Of a stretch of 64,000 nucleotides of DNA, positions 32,607 to 44,494 are shown one piece after another. The notes below the pieces were generated by a model, which saw only the letters and a program-made list of their open reading frames with translations, had not been told where the DNA came from and made no database searches. The position numbers were made by a program, and so were the translations under genes. Each line of letters begins with the position of its first letter. Positions within the stretch are counted from its first letter, which is position 1. The DNA is taken from assembly GCA_038373885.1 (NCBI GenBank), contig JAWZYV010006126.1:451501-515500 (forward strand). The letters run 5' to 3'. Source of the DNA: Cheiracanthium punctorium. Its lineage: Eukaryota > Arthropoda > Arachnida > Araneae > Cheiracanthiidae.

Positions 32607-35600
32607 CAGTGGCGGATTTAGGTCTTGAGAAGCGCGAGGCACAACTCAATTTTGAGGCCCCCTCCTCAAAAAAGAAAAGAAAAAAAAAGAGCTCCACTAA
32701 CTCTACACCTTTACATTGTGCGTTCTATGCACACCTTTTTTTTACAGTAATTAATGTTTTACTTAATCACTTTAAATTTCAACTGTCTGGTGGCTGTATT
32801 TAAAATATTGCAAATGCTCCGATTAAAGTAAAAGCATTAAAACTATCGGATAATCATTGGTTAGAAACAAATTCTCTATTTTAAATTTACTATTTATTTG
32901 TATTTTTAATAATCTAGTAGTCTATGAATAATAAAATAGTATTTGTAAATTATTATAATAAATTTCACTCTTATATCGGAATAATAACAGGAGACATTTT
33001 TAACAGCAGTTGAACATTTTTGAACATAAGTTTGAATTAATTTCATTCTAAAGATTCGAGTTTAGTTTTTAGAATTTTTTGGAATGGACTAATTGATAAA
33101 GTCCAAACAAGAACAAAGAAATTTGATTTTTTGTTTCTGTATTCTCTAATTATAAATTATGTCTAAAATATAAACATTAATTTATGTTTAAAATAAAATT
33201 ATTTTAAAATTTTTACTCCTTTTATATCTAATTTATGTCTACAAACAAGAATTAAAAAAAATAATTTTTATATTTATAGAACATTAAAAAAATTCTTTTA
33301 TCTCATGAAACTTAATAATTTTTGTACTACGTTTCACATTTCAGGATTAACACTACTAAATGAACATCAGCATACGCCTAAGAATAACAAAACAAATGCA
33401 GTTTCATATTGGTCAATTTTCAGAGTTACTTGGTTAGGTTGAATCACTTTTTGTGGACCCCTGGTATATGGCTTATTTCATTTAAAAAAATTTGTGTACT
33501 TAACAGGGTCTTTTGAGAGTCAGAACAGGGGAAACTTGATCAGAAACATGACCTTTGATATCATAAAGTTTAAAAGAATTTTTTACTTGGATAAAATGAA
33601 GAACCAAAAATTTAATATTCCTGCAAATATTTATAAATATTTAAATATGTTATACATTTCCCGCTCGAAGCTGAAAAACTGTAAGCAATTTAATAGTGAA
33701 AGAAAACATTAATGTTTAGTTTAATTATTGCCTTTATTAAAAAACTAGCAATAAGATTGGGACTGTTAGTAATGTGTTAGGTATGAATAAAAAAAACATG
33801 AAAATAGATATCAGTCTATGTGTTTTATAAATTAGTTAAAATAAAAAAATATTACTGAGTTAAAAATAAATTCCACTTTATATTGAAAAGGTATGTGCTC
33901 TAAGCTTCTGCCCTACGTTTTCTATTAATGTTTAGCATTTTCATCTGCGACTATAAAATACATGCCGTAATTGCAATATAGTTACCACAGATATATTTAG
34001 TTAAAAAAATAATTTAGTCATCATTAACATTTTTTTTCATTCTATTTAAATTATTGAATGATATGCTTTTAATTAAGTATGTATGTTATCCTATCCCAAC
34101 TCAAAATTTGCTTGTGAATTTTAACCCACTTCCTATCATCCGATCGCGCTGAAAATCTGCACGCATATGTAATTCCGGTGACACAGAGTACAGTTCTTTT
34201 TAATTTTTCTATACTTTTTTTTTAAACTATCAAATATTTCTTTTCCTAAAAATTGTGCTATCTCACGCATATCAGCTCGTATCTGTTTGATTATCGGTCG
34301 GCAATTCTTTATCATTACATCCTCGGAAAGTTCTTTCGATTCTAAAAAAGATAAAAATCGGTGTTATCTCTAGCTTAAATTTTAATTTTTAGTGATTTTT
34401 CGAAAGAAGATAAATTATTCCTTTAAATTTCTTTACATTTCACATAAAAAAAAAGAAAAAAAAATCTGTACATTCTAGGTATATTTGAAAATTTCACTGA
34501 ATACATAGTACCTTTCCTAAATCATTTACATGAAGAACGGTTGAAACATATAAAATATATTTAATTTTTTACAAATTTTTCAGTTAGAAGCCGTAGAATC
34601 AAGCACTGCAGGCTTATCTCTTTTAAAATATGAGGAATATTCTTGTCAACCTTTGATTGTAGAGAGGGGAAGTCGCTGTGTTTGCACGTCCTGTTGTAAT
34701 ACCAGAGATTGCGCCGCAATCTGTCATTCCGGATAGAAAATAGGCATAGGACCTCTCTGCGCTTGCATTTTTTGAGGCGAAATGTAGGGAACAAATTAAA
34801 ACAACACTATAAAAAAAATATAGCAACTTTCCTCGGAAATAATGCATAGTTGAAGTACCCTAGAATTCCAAGGAACGTTACATGAACTTTACTGAATAAC
34901 CCAGGAAGGCTCCACTGAATTGTATATTGTTCAGTAAAGTTCTTGGTACTTTCATGTAACTTTCTTTGCAATTTAGGGCACCTCAGCTGCCTATTATTTT
35001 CAAAGAACATTCCTGGACTTTTTTACAGATCTAGTCATTTTTAAGTGAAATGCGTGTTTTTTAAGTGCATCTTGAGAGCAATAGTCGGTTAAGGGATGGG
35101 TTAAAGGAAAAAAGTAAAGTTTTAGTATGGAAATGTTTACTTTCTGTATGGTATTTGTGAGTGTCTTTTCCCATTATTTCCAAGGAACGTTTCTGGATTT
35201 TTTACACTAAAATAAGGCATTAAAGTTCTAATTACTTATAAACCAAAAGTATTAGTTATTAAAATATTATATTGTATTGCGTGTATTAAGGCAAATGTGC
35301 CCGAAGGGTATCTGTCTAGGATGGGAAGTGTCTTGGTCGAAGGACTTTCTAAGGAGTTCTAACGCGTATTCATGTTGCATCTAGAGAAAACCGACCACAA
35401 CTCCAGACTGTTAGATCGACAGCCGCTTGACGGGGCCCAAATCAGGCACCTTCACACTTCGGCCGTCTACTATTCTGAGTGCCTTATCCACTCGCTCATG
35501 ATGGGGTTACTAAAGTATCAATTTAGATTATGATCCAATGCTGTGAAGAGGGAAAGAGACAAAGGGAACCAAAGAAAATATTGCTCAAGAGCACTTTCTG

Positions 35601-35754
35601 CACCAGTATCAATCCTGAAACTACGAACAAAGTTCTTGTCTTTTAAACAGAAATTTAATTTATTTTTTATTTTTGAGAACCGAATTTTGAGGACACTTAG
35701 ATTTGCGAGGCCCGAGGCGCGCGTCTCATGCGCCTATTGGGAAATCGGCCACTG
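32607..35754. mobile_element. hAT-type element, 3.15 kb, 8-bp target duplication CATGTCGA
   Basis: Left end CAGTGGCGGATTTAGG and right end (reverse complement) CAGTGGCCGATTTCCC, with further inverted similarity (GCGCGAGGC; CCTCAAAATTC). Flanked by perfect CATGTCGA (32599-32606, 35755-35762). Both the duplication length and CAGTGGC ends are hAT marks. The interior is very AT-rich. I find no transposase frame, and it carries a SINE in reverse (35288-35511). Its only sizeable frames (33494-33712, 34561-35010) are not recognisable. Either a dead autonomous copy or a large non-autonomous one. Confidence 0.85.
35288..35511 (-). repeat. tRNA-derived SINE, copy inside the hAT element
   Basis: On the minus strand GAGCGAGTGGATAAGGCACT ... 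AGACGGCCGAAGTGTGAAGG ... TCCTTAGAAAGTCCTT closely follows the copy at 53437. The tRNA-like B box is degraded (CCTGATTTGGGCC). Confidence 0.75.
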
Positions 35755-35756
35755 CA

Positions 35757-35798
35757 TGTCGATAGACAGTTACATGACAATGTAACTGTCTATCGACA
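35757..35798. repeat. Perfect palindrome, 19-bp arms
   Basis: TGTCGATAGACAGTTACAT then GACA then the exact reverse complement. The first six bases of the left arm belong to the hAT target duplication, so the hAT element inserted at the edge of this palindrome. Confidence 0.9.
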
Positions 35799-35824
35799 AT
35801 ATTTTATTGACATTATCAATAACG

Positions 35825-36262
35825 AAAAATTACATTCAGTTAGTGCGGTGACTGGCAAAATAGCGACGTGAAACGAGACCTTATTGGGCAGAGACCAAAG
35901 CGTTCAGTGTCCGTGAAAACGCTGTGAGAGCCGAAAGCCCACCTGGCGGTAGAACCGAGTGCTAAACGGGACGGTCGCCAAATAAATCGCCAGTTTGAAA
36001 AAAAATGAAAGGAAACGCTAGTCTTTACACATGTTTTCCAAAATTTAAATGTAAGTCGTCACAAGGGTGATCAATACAGAGAATTTGTAGCATAAGCAAT
36101 AGTATTGTAATCCTGTGGAAAATGGAATCAAATTAAATGTATTCTCAGACTAAAGGCTTCAACAAAATACATTGCAAAGGCCAAAACCAAAATAATTTAA
36201 GAAACAGTTAAATAGCGTTACGGAAAGAGATGAGATTTTAAAAAATGGTAAAGAGTATCTAT
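35825..36262 (+). repeat. ~430-bp dispersed repeat R2, copy 1
   Basis: Colinear with 58193-58620. Shared landmarks: CTGGCAAAATAGCG, CACCTGGCGGTAGAAC / AACCTGGCGGTAGAAC, GGGACGGTCGCCAAAT, and AATTTAAGAAACAGTTAA near the end. Class unknown, non-coding. Confidence 0.75.
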
Positions 36263-36625
36263 ATATAATATTAAAATGCTAAGGCAGCTCGCGACAGATT
36301 CTTGAAGTCGATTCTAATCAACGCCCCCTAGAGGAAAGCCCCGGCGCTTACTTGTGACGTCACACCGAGTAGGTAAAGCAAAGCGTTTCCGTTGGGTTTC
36401 TCCTCTCTCCCGCGGCGAGGGAGATGCGCACATACACAATACAACACACAATACAACACATGCACAATATAACACATTTGCCTTTTCTCCTCCTGTTGTC
36501 TGTAAAATTATCGCCATATCATTACGCTTTAAATGCAATAGAAATGGCCTGGGGTTCCATAAAAAGGTACATTAGTAACAAGAGAAATATCTCAGGTGAC
36601 TTAATAAATCTCACTAATATGACAA

Positions 36626-36825
36626 ATTTGACATAGAAGCATTTTCTTCCATTACAAAAGAGCAGTGATTATTTTAGCTTTCTTTTAACAAGGTTATATG
36701 CTCTAAGTACTAATGTACTGGCTATGACGAATGACTGGCTATATGAGGAATTTGACATAGAAGCATTTTCTTCCATTACAAAAGAGCAGTGGTTATTTTA
36801 GCTTTCTTTTAAGAAGGTTATTTGT
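36626..36825 (+). repeat. Tandem duplication, 124-bp period
   Basis: The segment GACATAGAAGCATTTTCTTC ... TTTTAGCTTTCTTTTAA at ~36630-36695 recurs at ~36754-36820 with few differences. Confidence 0.85.
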
Positions 36826-36969
36826 TTTTTGTATATGTAATTTACGGACGCATTACAATTTAATCTCGAAGTATAAAAGACACCGGAAAATTTCAAAATA
36901 GGAAGTTTTTGAGATAACAGTTGAAATAAAAGAGAATAATTTTGTAAATGGAAATGTAGGTTATGGCCA

Positions 36970-37170
36970 ATTATCTACGCTAGGGATCTAAGCCGGCGGT
37001 GGGATTGTCCTCCGTGGGGGGACTTTCTAAAGGGTCCTAACCAGTATTTACGCGAAGTTGCGGGAAAAAATCACGGACAACTCCGAACGGTTAGGTCGGT
37101 GCACGCAACCTAGTTTCGAACCAGGCACCTTCCGTCCCCAGTTCAAAGCGCTAGCGCTATGCCACTGGTG
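36970..37170 (-). repeat. tRNA-derived SINE (minus strand)
   Basis: Minus strand: A-box-like AGTGGCATAGCGCTAGCGC, B box GGTTCGAAACTAG, then GGAGTTGTCCGTGATTTT and CTTTAGAAAGTCC as in the copies at 35288 and 53437. Confidence 0.8.
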
Positions 37171-37456
37171 GGGCTGGAGTCAGTTTGTAAAGGAAAACAC
37201 ATTTATTCGACATATCGAAAATTTTGATGTTCGAGATATCGAAGTTAAATTGTAATTATATTTACATATATATGTCTTAATTTTATAAAAATAACTGTCA
37301 TTTGTGTAAAAGCGTACAAATTTAGTCATGCGTAATTTATAAAATAAATTCAGTGAATTTGCAGCAATATTCTTGCTCAAAACACTTTTGTTTCTGATAT
37401 TTTTTTCTGCGGGAAAAAAAAAAAAAGCGTAGAACTTTCTTTGCTGAACTTTTTTC

Positions 37457-37797
37457 AAGGAATTTCATCCATGCGAAATATTTTAAGAGTTAACCTGAAG
37501 AACTCTTAAAAGTGGCGTTCGAGATTTTATAGAAACGTGCAAGGTCGTAATCAGGGGGGAGGATCGTGTGGCTTTGACCCCCCTCCAAAATTTCAGTAAA
37601 TGCATTAATAGTTTATTTGCGTTGATTCTAGAGATCAGTTATTTTAATTTTAGCACTACAGATCCCCCCCACTCACCGAAATTTTTCGCTTGCTGAGGTC
37701 TTGGGGAAATATTTATGTAATGTAAAAGTAGTTTGAGATACGTTAATTGGGGTCAGTTTAAATAATAATCTACCAGGAAAGATTGTGCAGTGGTTTT
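37457..37797 (-). repeat. ~340-bp dispersed repeat R1, copy 2 (inverted)
   Basis: Reverse complement of 14653-14993. Its end touches the long palindrome at 37799. Confidence 0.75.
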
Positions 37798-37798
37798 T

Positions 37799-37927
37799 TA
37801 GGTAAGAAGATACGCACGTTTCGGTCAAAAATTGTTTTGACCTTCATGAAGGTCACTGAAGGTCCTCATGAAGGACTGATGAAGGTCAAAACAATTTTTG
37901 ACCGAAACGTGCGTATCTTCTTACCTA
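37799..37927. repeat. Perfect palindrome with 49-bp arms
   Basis: Left arm 37799-37847 begins TAGGTAAGAAGATACGCACG and ends GTTTTGACCTTCAT. Right arm 37879-37927 is its exact reverse complement. The 31-base spacer is itself made of GAAGGTC/GAAGGAC repeats. No TIR transposon could be delimited around it. Confidence 0.92.
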
Positions 37928-38213
37928 TAACTTCTTATGTGTGCTTTTTTACAAAGTTTTTTATTTACTTTATCGTTTAACACCAGTGATTTGAGTGTTT
38001 TTTACCAGTACATGATATAGTTAATATGTTTAAAGAGAGAGTGAGACATAGAGTAGCAAACCTGTTTCATATCAAACCATGTGCTCAATGAGCACGAAGA
38101 CAACTCAGTAAAATACCAAAAATAGAAAAAACGGATGACGAATGTTGCATGCTGTGAATGCTTCACCATTGTCCCATCGCATCAAAATGTAATCACTCTC
38201 TGCTGTACGTTTT

Positions 38214-39990
38214 TACTTCCTTGTACGTAGTATAAGGAAGTAATGTGATCCCGAAAAATTTTGGGGGACAAATTTCGACGAAAAAACCGATTTTGACTAC
38301 CTCTAAATTTAATTTAAATAATTTTTCGATGCATCTCATCGTAAGCTAGCATGCACGATCCTATAAACCCGTCTGAGACTCATTTTGACCAGCGGCGAGT
38401 CTATTGTGGCCAGTTTTTCCATGCCGTCTGAACGTACGTACATATGTATGTAACTCGCATATCTCAAAAACTATTGGTCGTAGAATGTTGAGATTTGATA
38501 TTTAGGATTACTCTATGATCTAGTTGTGCACCTCCCCTTTTGGTCGCAATCGAATGGATAGTTTATGTACAGGACCGCCCAAAAGATTCGAAATACATTA
38601 CGCTCTAGGGAGCGAAATTCATTAAACTCGCATATCTCAAAAACTATTGGTCGTAGAATGTTGAAACTTTATATTTAGGATTGCTGTAACATCTAATTGT
38701 GCACCTTCCCTTTCGGTTCTAATCAACTGGATAGTTTATCTACAGGACCGCCCAAAAGATTCGGAATACATTACGCTCTATGGGCCGAAACTCATTACAG
38801 CGCATTTTAGTGGTCTTGGGCTATTTCAAACGACTCAGATGTGATATGTGCTGTTAAGACTTACAAAATGAATTTCTCCATTAAAAAAGTGTCTTTACAT
38901 TTATAGTTCTGCTACAGGAACACTCAAAAGATTTCCTATACATTACGGTCAATGGCAAATTTAGGGGAATTCATCCCTTTCAAGCACAATACCGTCCTGC
39001 CACATAAGTTAGGTAATGGTTCGACCACGGTCACGTGCCTCCCTCAAGAACTACGCCAAAAGTCGCCAAGCGTGGCGACTTTTGGCGTACCTGTGTGCGT
39101 ATTTAACTCTCAAATCTCAGAAACTATTATGAAATTTCATATATAAGATTGTTGTAATATCTAGTTGTACATCTTGATTTTTGGTTCCAATCTACTGGAG
39201 AGTTTATTTACAGGACCACCGAAAAGAATTTCAGTACTTTAATGTCTATGGACATGTTCAATATAATACAACTGTAGACAGTCATTGTTTGGTCCCTGCC
39301 CAAAATCTCGCCGTCTGTCGTCGACCTTGGCGAGTTTTGGCCGAAATATCGCCAAATTTGGCGATAGTCAGTCATTTGGTCCATGCCCAAAGTATCGCCA
39401 TTTGTCATCGTTCTTGGCGAGTTTTGGCGAAATATCGCCAAATTTGGCGATAATCTGTCATTGTTTGGTCCATGCTTAATATCTCGCCATATGTCGTCGA
39501 CATTGACGAGTTTCGCCAAAATATCGCCACATTTGGCGCCAAAAATTATTTCGTATTTTGTATAACTCTAAAACTTTAACCCGTAGAATTTTGAACTTTT
39601 GTATTTAGAACTATTGTAATATCTAACTGTTTTCAGTATATTTTTTGACAGCAATCGACTGGGAATTTATTTACAGGGTGAGTCAAATGATTTTAAATAC
39701 ATTGAGGTGTACGGATGCATTCAATTCATTGAAAGTCTGTGGTCAATGACTACTTTGGCTATCCCCAAAATCTCGCAGACTATCTCAAGCTTGTCGGCTT
39801 TTGGTGAAATAATCGCCAAATTAAGTGTCGGAAGGAAATCTTTCAAACTGAACTCAGCTTGGCAATATCGAAATAATTGGCTAGAAATCGCTAAACCTTA
39901 CTATTACTGATATTTTATCTCTTTCAAACAAATAAGTTTAGAGGAAGGGCGTCGAAAATATTTTTGATTTAATAGACGTGCAAGGAAGTC
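38214..39990. mobile_element. 1.8-kb TIR-like repeat with palindromic minisatellites
   Basis: Ends ACTTCCTTGTACG (38215) and, inverted, GACTTCCTTGCACG (39990) suggest ~15-bp terminal inverted repeats. Inside: a 170-180-bp tandem pair keyed on CGCATATCTCAAAAACTATT (38456, 38629), a 34-bp palindrome around GCCAAGCGTGGC (39054-39088), and a ~90-bp minisatellite at ~39290-39540 containing TCGCCAAATTTGGCGA. A large inverted copy of its left two-thirds lies at 63258-64000. No convincing protein; the frames across the minisatellite are by-products of the repeat. Confidence 0.6.
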
Positions 39991-40254
39991 ATGTGTTGTA
40001 CACATCAGTATTTTTTTTTTTTTTAAACCAGAAGAGAGACGTCTCCCTTGCTCAGAAATAATAGTAATAATAATTTCCAACGTGATTCCGTGTATTAAAT
40101 CATAACTGCGATCGACGTCACTTTGATGTTACGAGTTTAAATACGCATTCGAAATCAGTTCATATTACCAGATTTTGGCATAAATTTCACGCCACGATAT
40201 AATTTAGCAAATTCTAAGATTTCCGAATAACTGGGGATTAGTGATAACTGAGGA

Positions 40255-41114
40255 GTTGCTAATCGTGTTGAGGACACGATTTTTACAAAATCTCAAAATT
40301 TATGAAATATATAAAACTATTTTGGCATCTGTAGCTTAATTTAACTTGACATCTACCATAATTCCACTTACCCTTCAAATCTCAATACACCTAAAAAATC
40401 TCAAAATCTGTAAACAATTTTAAAGTACTTTATGTTGACTATAGTTTATGTGACCACCTGTGATGATGCTATATTTTATTTAATTTGCATGAGTGGTTTA
40501 TACGCGATGGACAAACAAATATTTACACATATTGAATAAATTTTTACAAAATCTCAAAATTAAATCAATATTTCCAAAAACTTCGACGTCTATAGTTTAA
40601 GTTATATAATTAACCTTATCATGTCACCAAATTTCGTTTATTGAAGTAAGTCGTTATTATGTGATGCGAGAACAAATATTTGCGGATTTTGAATAAATTT
40701 TCGCAAAATATCGGATTATCACAATTTCAAAAACTTCGACGCCCATAGTTTAAGTTCAGTGACCCCACGAAATTTCATTTAATTTGCTTTATTCGTTATT
40801 ACTTGATGCGAGAACAAAAGTTTACTCAGTTTGTAATGCTTTTCGCAAAAACTTAAAAAAAATAAAATAAATAAAATTACACATCTAAATTTTTAGCGGA
40901 TGACCGCTCGTTATATTAGAAATTTTAATTCACTCGCTTCAGTCATTTTTACGTGGTGCTCGAACGAAATAAGCGATTGACAGAACAACAGACAGACAAA
41001 CTTTCTTTATTTGACGGTCAGAGGAGGATCCCAGGAGCTTGAAACTTTTAGAAATAGCAAAATGTTTCAATTCTAAGTAATGTTCAGACAAAAATCTAAT
41101 TTTATTTATATAGA
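40255..41114 (-). mobile_element. Helitron family B, minus-strand copy, 3' end missing
   Basis: Plus-strand end ATCTAATTTTATTTATATAGA at 41114 is the reverse complement of the family B 5' terminus seen at 26493. The interior has the same ~155-bp repeat with CAAAATCTCAAAAT and CGTTATTACGTGATGC-like words. No CTAG-hairpin end found on the left. Confidence 0.7.
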
Positions 41115-41583
41115 TAGGCAGTTTGAGTTGTTTTTGTTATGATATTATGGATTAAAGGATAGTATACTGCGTAAATAAATATATCGCGCGTGAAATTAAA
41201 AGTGTATTTTATTCATCTTTATTAATCGGGCGCCTTAAAACTAATTAATCGTTCAGTAATCCAATCGTACAGCAATCGTTCAAGAGAACAAACTACTCAA
41301 ACATTTTTGAAGTAAAACTTCTTTAGTCGCGACTAGGGGGTAACTCAGATTTTTCTTCTGATGGAAGTAACGCTCAGAAAAGGAAGTGACGTATATGTCA
41401 TATACTCCACGGCAAGCGCGCCTGAAAAAGAAAGCGCCGCGGAAAATCCTACATTTTCGACCGCTCGCTCCTTTCGCTGACTTCATTGTTGAAAATGCAT
41501 TATCATTGTTATCATTATTTAGTTTTTCTTGAGATGGCAACGTTATCCACAAAATATGTATTTAAATATCTCGTTTTGCCGAT

Positions 41584-41763
41584 TAGGGATGGACGCGAGA
41601 CGAAAAATAGGAGTCTCGCGTCTCGCAAAATAGCCTAAAACTCTCGTCTCGTCTCGCAAAAATCCCTATATCGTAATGTTTTAAAAATGTGTGTCTCGTC
41701 TCGCAAAAAAAGATGTAAATCTCTGTCTCGTCTCGCAAAAAAGTCGTCTCGCGTCCATCCCTA
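41584..41763. mobile_element. hAT-like MITE, 8-bp target duplication TTGCCGAT
   Basis: 180-bp element with ends TAGGGATGGACGCGAGACGA and its near-perfect inverse, flanked by perfect TTGCCGAT (41576-41583, 41764-41771). The interior is made of GTCTCGTCTCGCAAAA repeats, so the element is nearly all minisatellite. Confidence 0.9.
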
Positions 41764-41984
41764 TTGCCGATGGCAACTAGTTGTAAAATTCTATACTCTC
41801 TGAGTTTGTGAAGATTTCCGTGGGGAAATAACTTTTGAATTAAATTGTTTTTAAGAGGTCTAACGTTTATTTTCTTGATTGTGTATCGTTAGATTGTGGC
41901 TAGTAATTATTTTCAGACATAGAATTATTACTGCCGTGGTGGTATTTGATGAACATACAAATGCCAAACGCGTTTTAAAATAAA

Positions 41985-43235
41985 CGACTTGGTGCAGTGG
42001 TTAATATTTGGCGTCCGCTTAGAAAGCTGGGTTAGTATTTTTATTAACTCTTGATACGACATTCATCGTGTAAAAATACGGGGAACCTGCTAGGGAAAGA
42101 AACGGCGATTTCTCGCCGTTTCTTTGAGACATCAATCTTTATTCAAATATCAATAAGCGTTTTGACGGTACATCCAACATAATATTTTACATGTAATCCC
42201 AACCTCACAGGAGGTTGTCGATAATCCTTATTTTTAGATGAATAATATACAAGGTTTTGGAAAAGCACAAAGAAATGGAACCTGTCTGCAATCGAACCGG
42301 AAAAGTAGTTGGAAACGTCAGTTTAAGAACACTTTCCCTGGATTCTAACCCAACTTCAAGACAGAACAACGGTTTAAGAACAAAGAGATGGAACACCACA
42401 ATTAAAGGGACAGTGGCTGCAAATGTACCTAAACAGCAGAGGGAAATTTTCGTTTAAGAACACTGTTGGAGGATCGTACTTCGATCCCACGAAGGTAAAT
42501 TTATAGGAGGGGCCACTTCGCTTAGAAAGTTGGATAAGGCCATTGTTGCAAACAGATGACGCTACGCACACTGGGTAACTGCGCATCTCAGGTTGTTTAT
42601 ATTTCCATCGAGGTGAAGTAAATGGAGATCCTTGAATTATCAAAACTTCAAAAAATTAAATACATAGACTTATGAGCGTGATATATAGTAATAATGGTTT
42701 CAGATGTGTTTTAATTACATAATTGTCTTATAATACTATTTCGTAGTGAATATAGGCAATAGTTTCGAAGTGAAGTGATATTATTATTTGTCAAATGCCA
42801 GTTGCATTGGCCGTTAGGCCATTAAACTCCTAAATATTATGTATGTCGTGTCTGTTATTATTTTGTCCAAAAGATGTATTTTAAGAAATGTTAGTACGTA
42901 AGAAACGGACCCTGGCTGCAATCAATCCCAAACAATAGACAGAACCTGCAGTTTAAAAACATGGATACAGAATAATAATTCGAAACCTACTAGCAGACGA
43001 AATCAACGCTTAAGAACACTGTGATAGAAAAACACAACAAAAATTACACTACCTGCATTCGAACCCCACAAACCGAGGAAAACATCAATTAAAGAACACA
43101 GTTAAACTATAATACTAGACTACGGACATCCCCCCCCCCATTCATACCCAACTTCCAGACGGAACAATGGTATACGAAAACAGTTAAAGAATAATACTAC
43201 AACATGGACACTTCCTGGATTCTAAGTAATTATCA
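41985..43235. repeat. SINE-like head and eroded tandem repeat region
   Basis: CTTGGTGCAGTGGTTAATAT at ~41990 resembles a Pol III A box; the B box is weak (GGGTTAGTATT). From ~42255 to 43230, 60-100-bp units recur with CAATCGAACC / CATTCGAACCC and GTTTAAGAACAC-type words (42312, 42455, 43007, 43088). This reads as a degenerate tandem repeat with no coding support. Confidence 0.4.
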
Positions 43236-43239
43236 TGAA

Positions 43240-43480
43240 TGACCGATGATTCTTACTGGAGATTTTAATGTTAATTTTCCCTCTCAAAGAATCTCAGTCG
43301 TTAGTTGATTTTTTAAAAGAAAATTTTGATCTAACTATGAATACTTCTCGACTTCAATCAACAACGCGTTTCGGTACAACGATAGATGCTGTATTTTCAA
43401 GAAATTTAGCAAAGTTAGAGAGTTAAATTTTTGTTTCACATTATAATTACCACAAACCTATAATCTCATACATAAAAAAT
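43240..43480 (+). pseudogene. Endonuclease (EEP fold) domain relic
   Basis: Frame pieces read MILTGDFNVNF, then after a frameshift LVDFLKENFDLTMNTSRL, TTRFGTTIDAVFSR, a TAA, and IFVSHYNYHKPI. The GDFN, ID.VFSR and S.(H/Y).(Y/D)HKP order matches the C-terminal half of endonuclease/exonuclease/phosphatase domains in non-LTR retrotransposons and in Helitron variants that carry an endonuclease. A Helitron-type 3' end lies ~820 bp downstream on the same strand (44298-44301), favouring the second source. Confidence 0.65.
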
Positions 43481-44259
43481 TATGATGACAACCAAGTACC
43501 TATTTCCAATGAATAATATGAATATAACATTTATATAATCTTTGTAAAGTACATGAATAATAAATATAATTAAATTATAATATGATATTTATTTTAAGTT
43601 TAATCATTTCAGTGATTGTCGTAAACGTCAAAGAAGTTTTACTTCAATCGCGCGTAAAGATTACACGCATACACTTTCTTTTTTCCATTTAAAATTACGC
43701 TTGATGTGAAAATTACGTCACAAGCATTTATTTTTATGACAGCCATGATAGCTAAAAAGTACACAAAACACTGTATGTTTCATGTAGATATTTCCATATC
43801 CATAATATCAACAATATTTTTAGACTTTTTTAATAACTAAAATTTTACTAAGGTTTTCTGCAGAATGACCGCGATTATGCATCATTCACACCTTACGAAT
43901 TGAGACTTAATAAAACAGTTGTCCACATAATGTGATGTTGTTTTAAAACTTAAAAATAAAAGACAAAATTTTATTCTGTAGGAATAAAGCATTATGAAAG
44001 TTAATTAATTTGTTGCAAAATTTTATTCAGTAGAAATAAGGTATTTTGAAAGTGAAGAAATTCGTTTGCAAAACACTTTTTTACATTCTTTCTTTTAGAT
44101 CAGAAGAAATGCTGAGATAAATTTTGTGTCATTATTTTGCAGTTCCGCTATATATCATTTCAAAATAGTATCTGTAAGACCAAGTTTATGTCCCGAGTCA
44201 AAAAATTGCGCCGTTTTTGAGATTCCGCAGCGATGGAATAAATTTTAATCATATGAGTA

Positions 44260-44301
44260 AGTAAAATATTCTTTTCGTGCGAAGAACGGGTACTCAGCTA
44301 G
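44260..44301 (+). repeat. Helitron family A 3' terminus
   Basis: TTCGTGCGAAGAACGGGTAC then TCAG and CTAG (44298-44301). Same terminus as 9211-9239, with a degraded stem (CGT/ACG). Confidence 0.65.
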
Positions 44302-44494
44302 AAGTCTTACAAAACTTGAACAAGTTCTTGAAGCTTACTACACTGAATTCCGGTTGTTGCTTTTTAAGAGGGTTTTTGATAGTAAAGAAAAGCAATAAAT
44401 GCAGTAGAATCTAGTTCAAAAAATGCCGCAACAAGAGTTTACATCACTCGGAGCAAAGTTCAACTTCGGTGCCGCACACAGAATTCTCGGATTC

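Noticed and set aside
36314..36636. Overlapping ~70-codon frames on both strands with CACAATACAACACA array
   Set aside because: Driven by a short AATACAACAC repeat (36430-36475). No domain or conserved feature.
38450..39540. CRISPR-like regular repeats
   Set aside because: Eukaryotic context, repeat units of 90-180 bp, no short repeat/unique spacer pattern and no cas genes.
39181..39565. Several overlapping frames with repeated GPCPK.R.LSS and SPNLAI words
   Set aside because: Produced in multiple frames and both strands by a palindromic minisatellite, so not protein-coding evidence.
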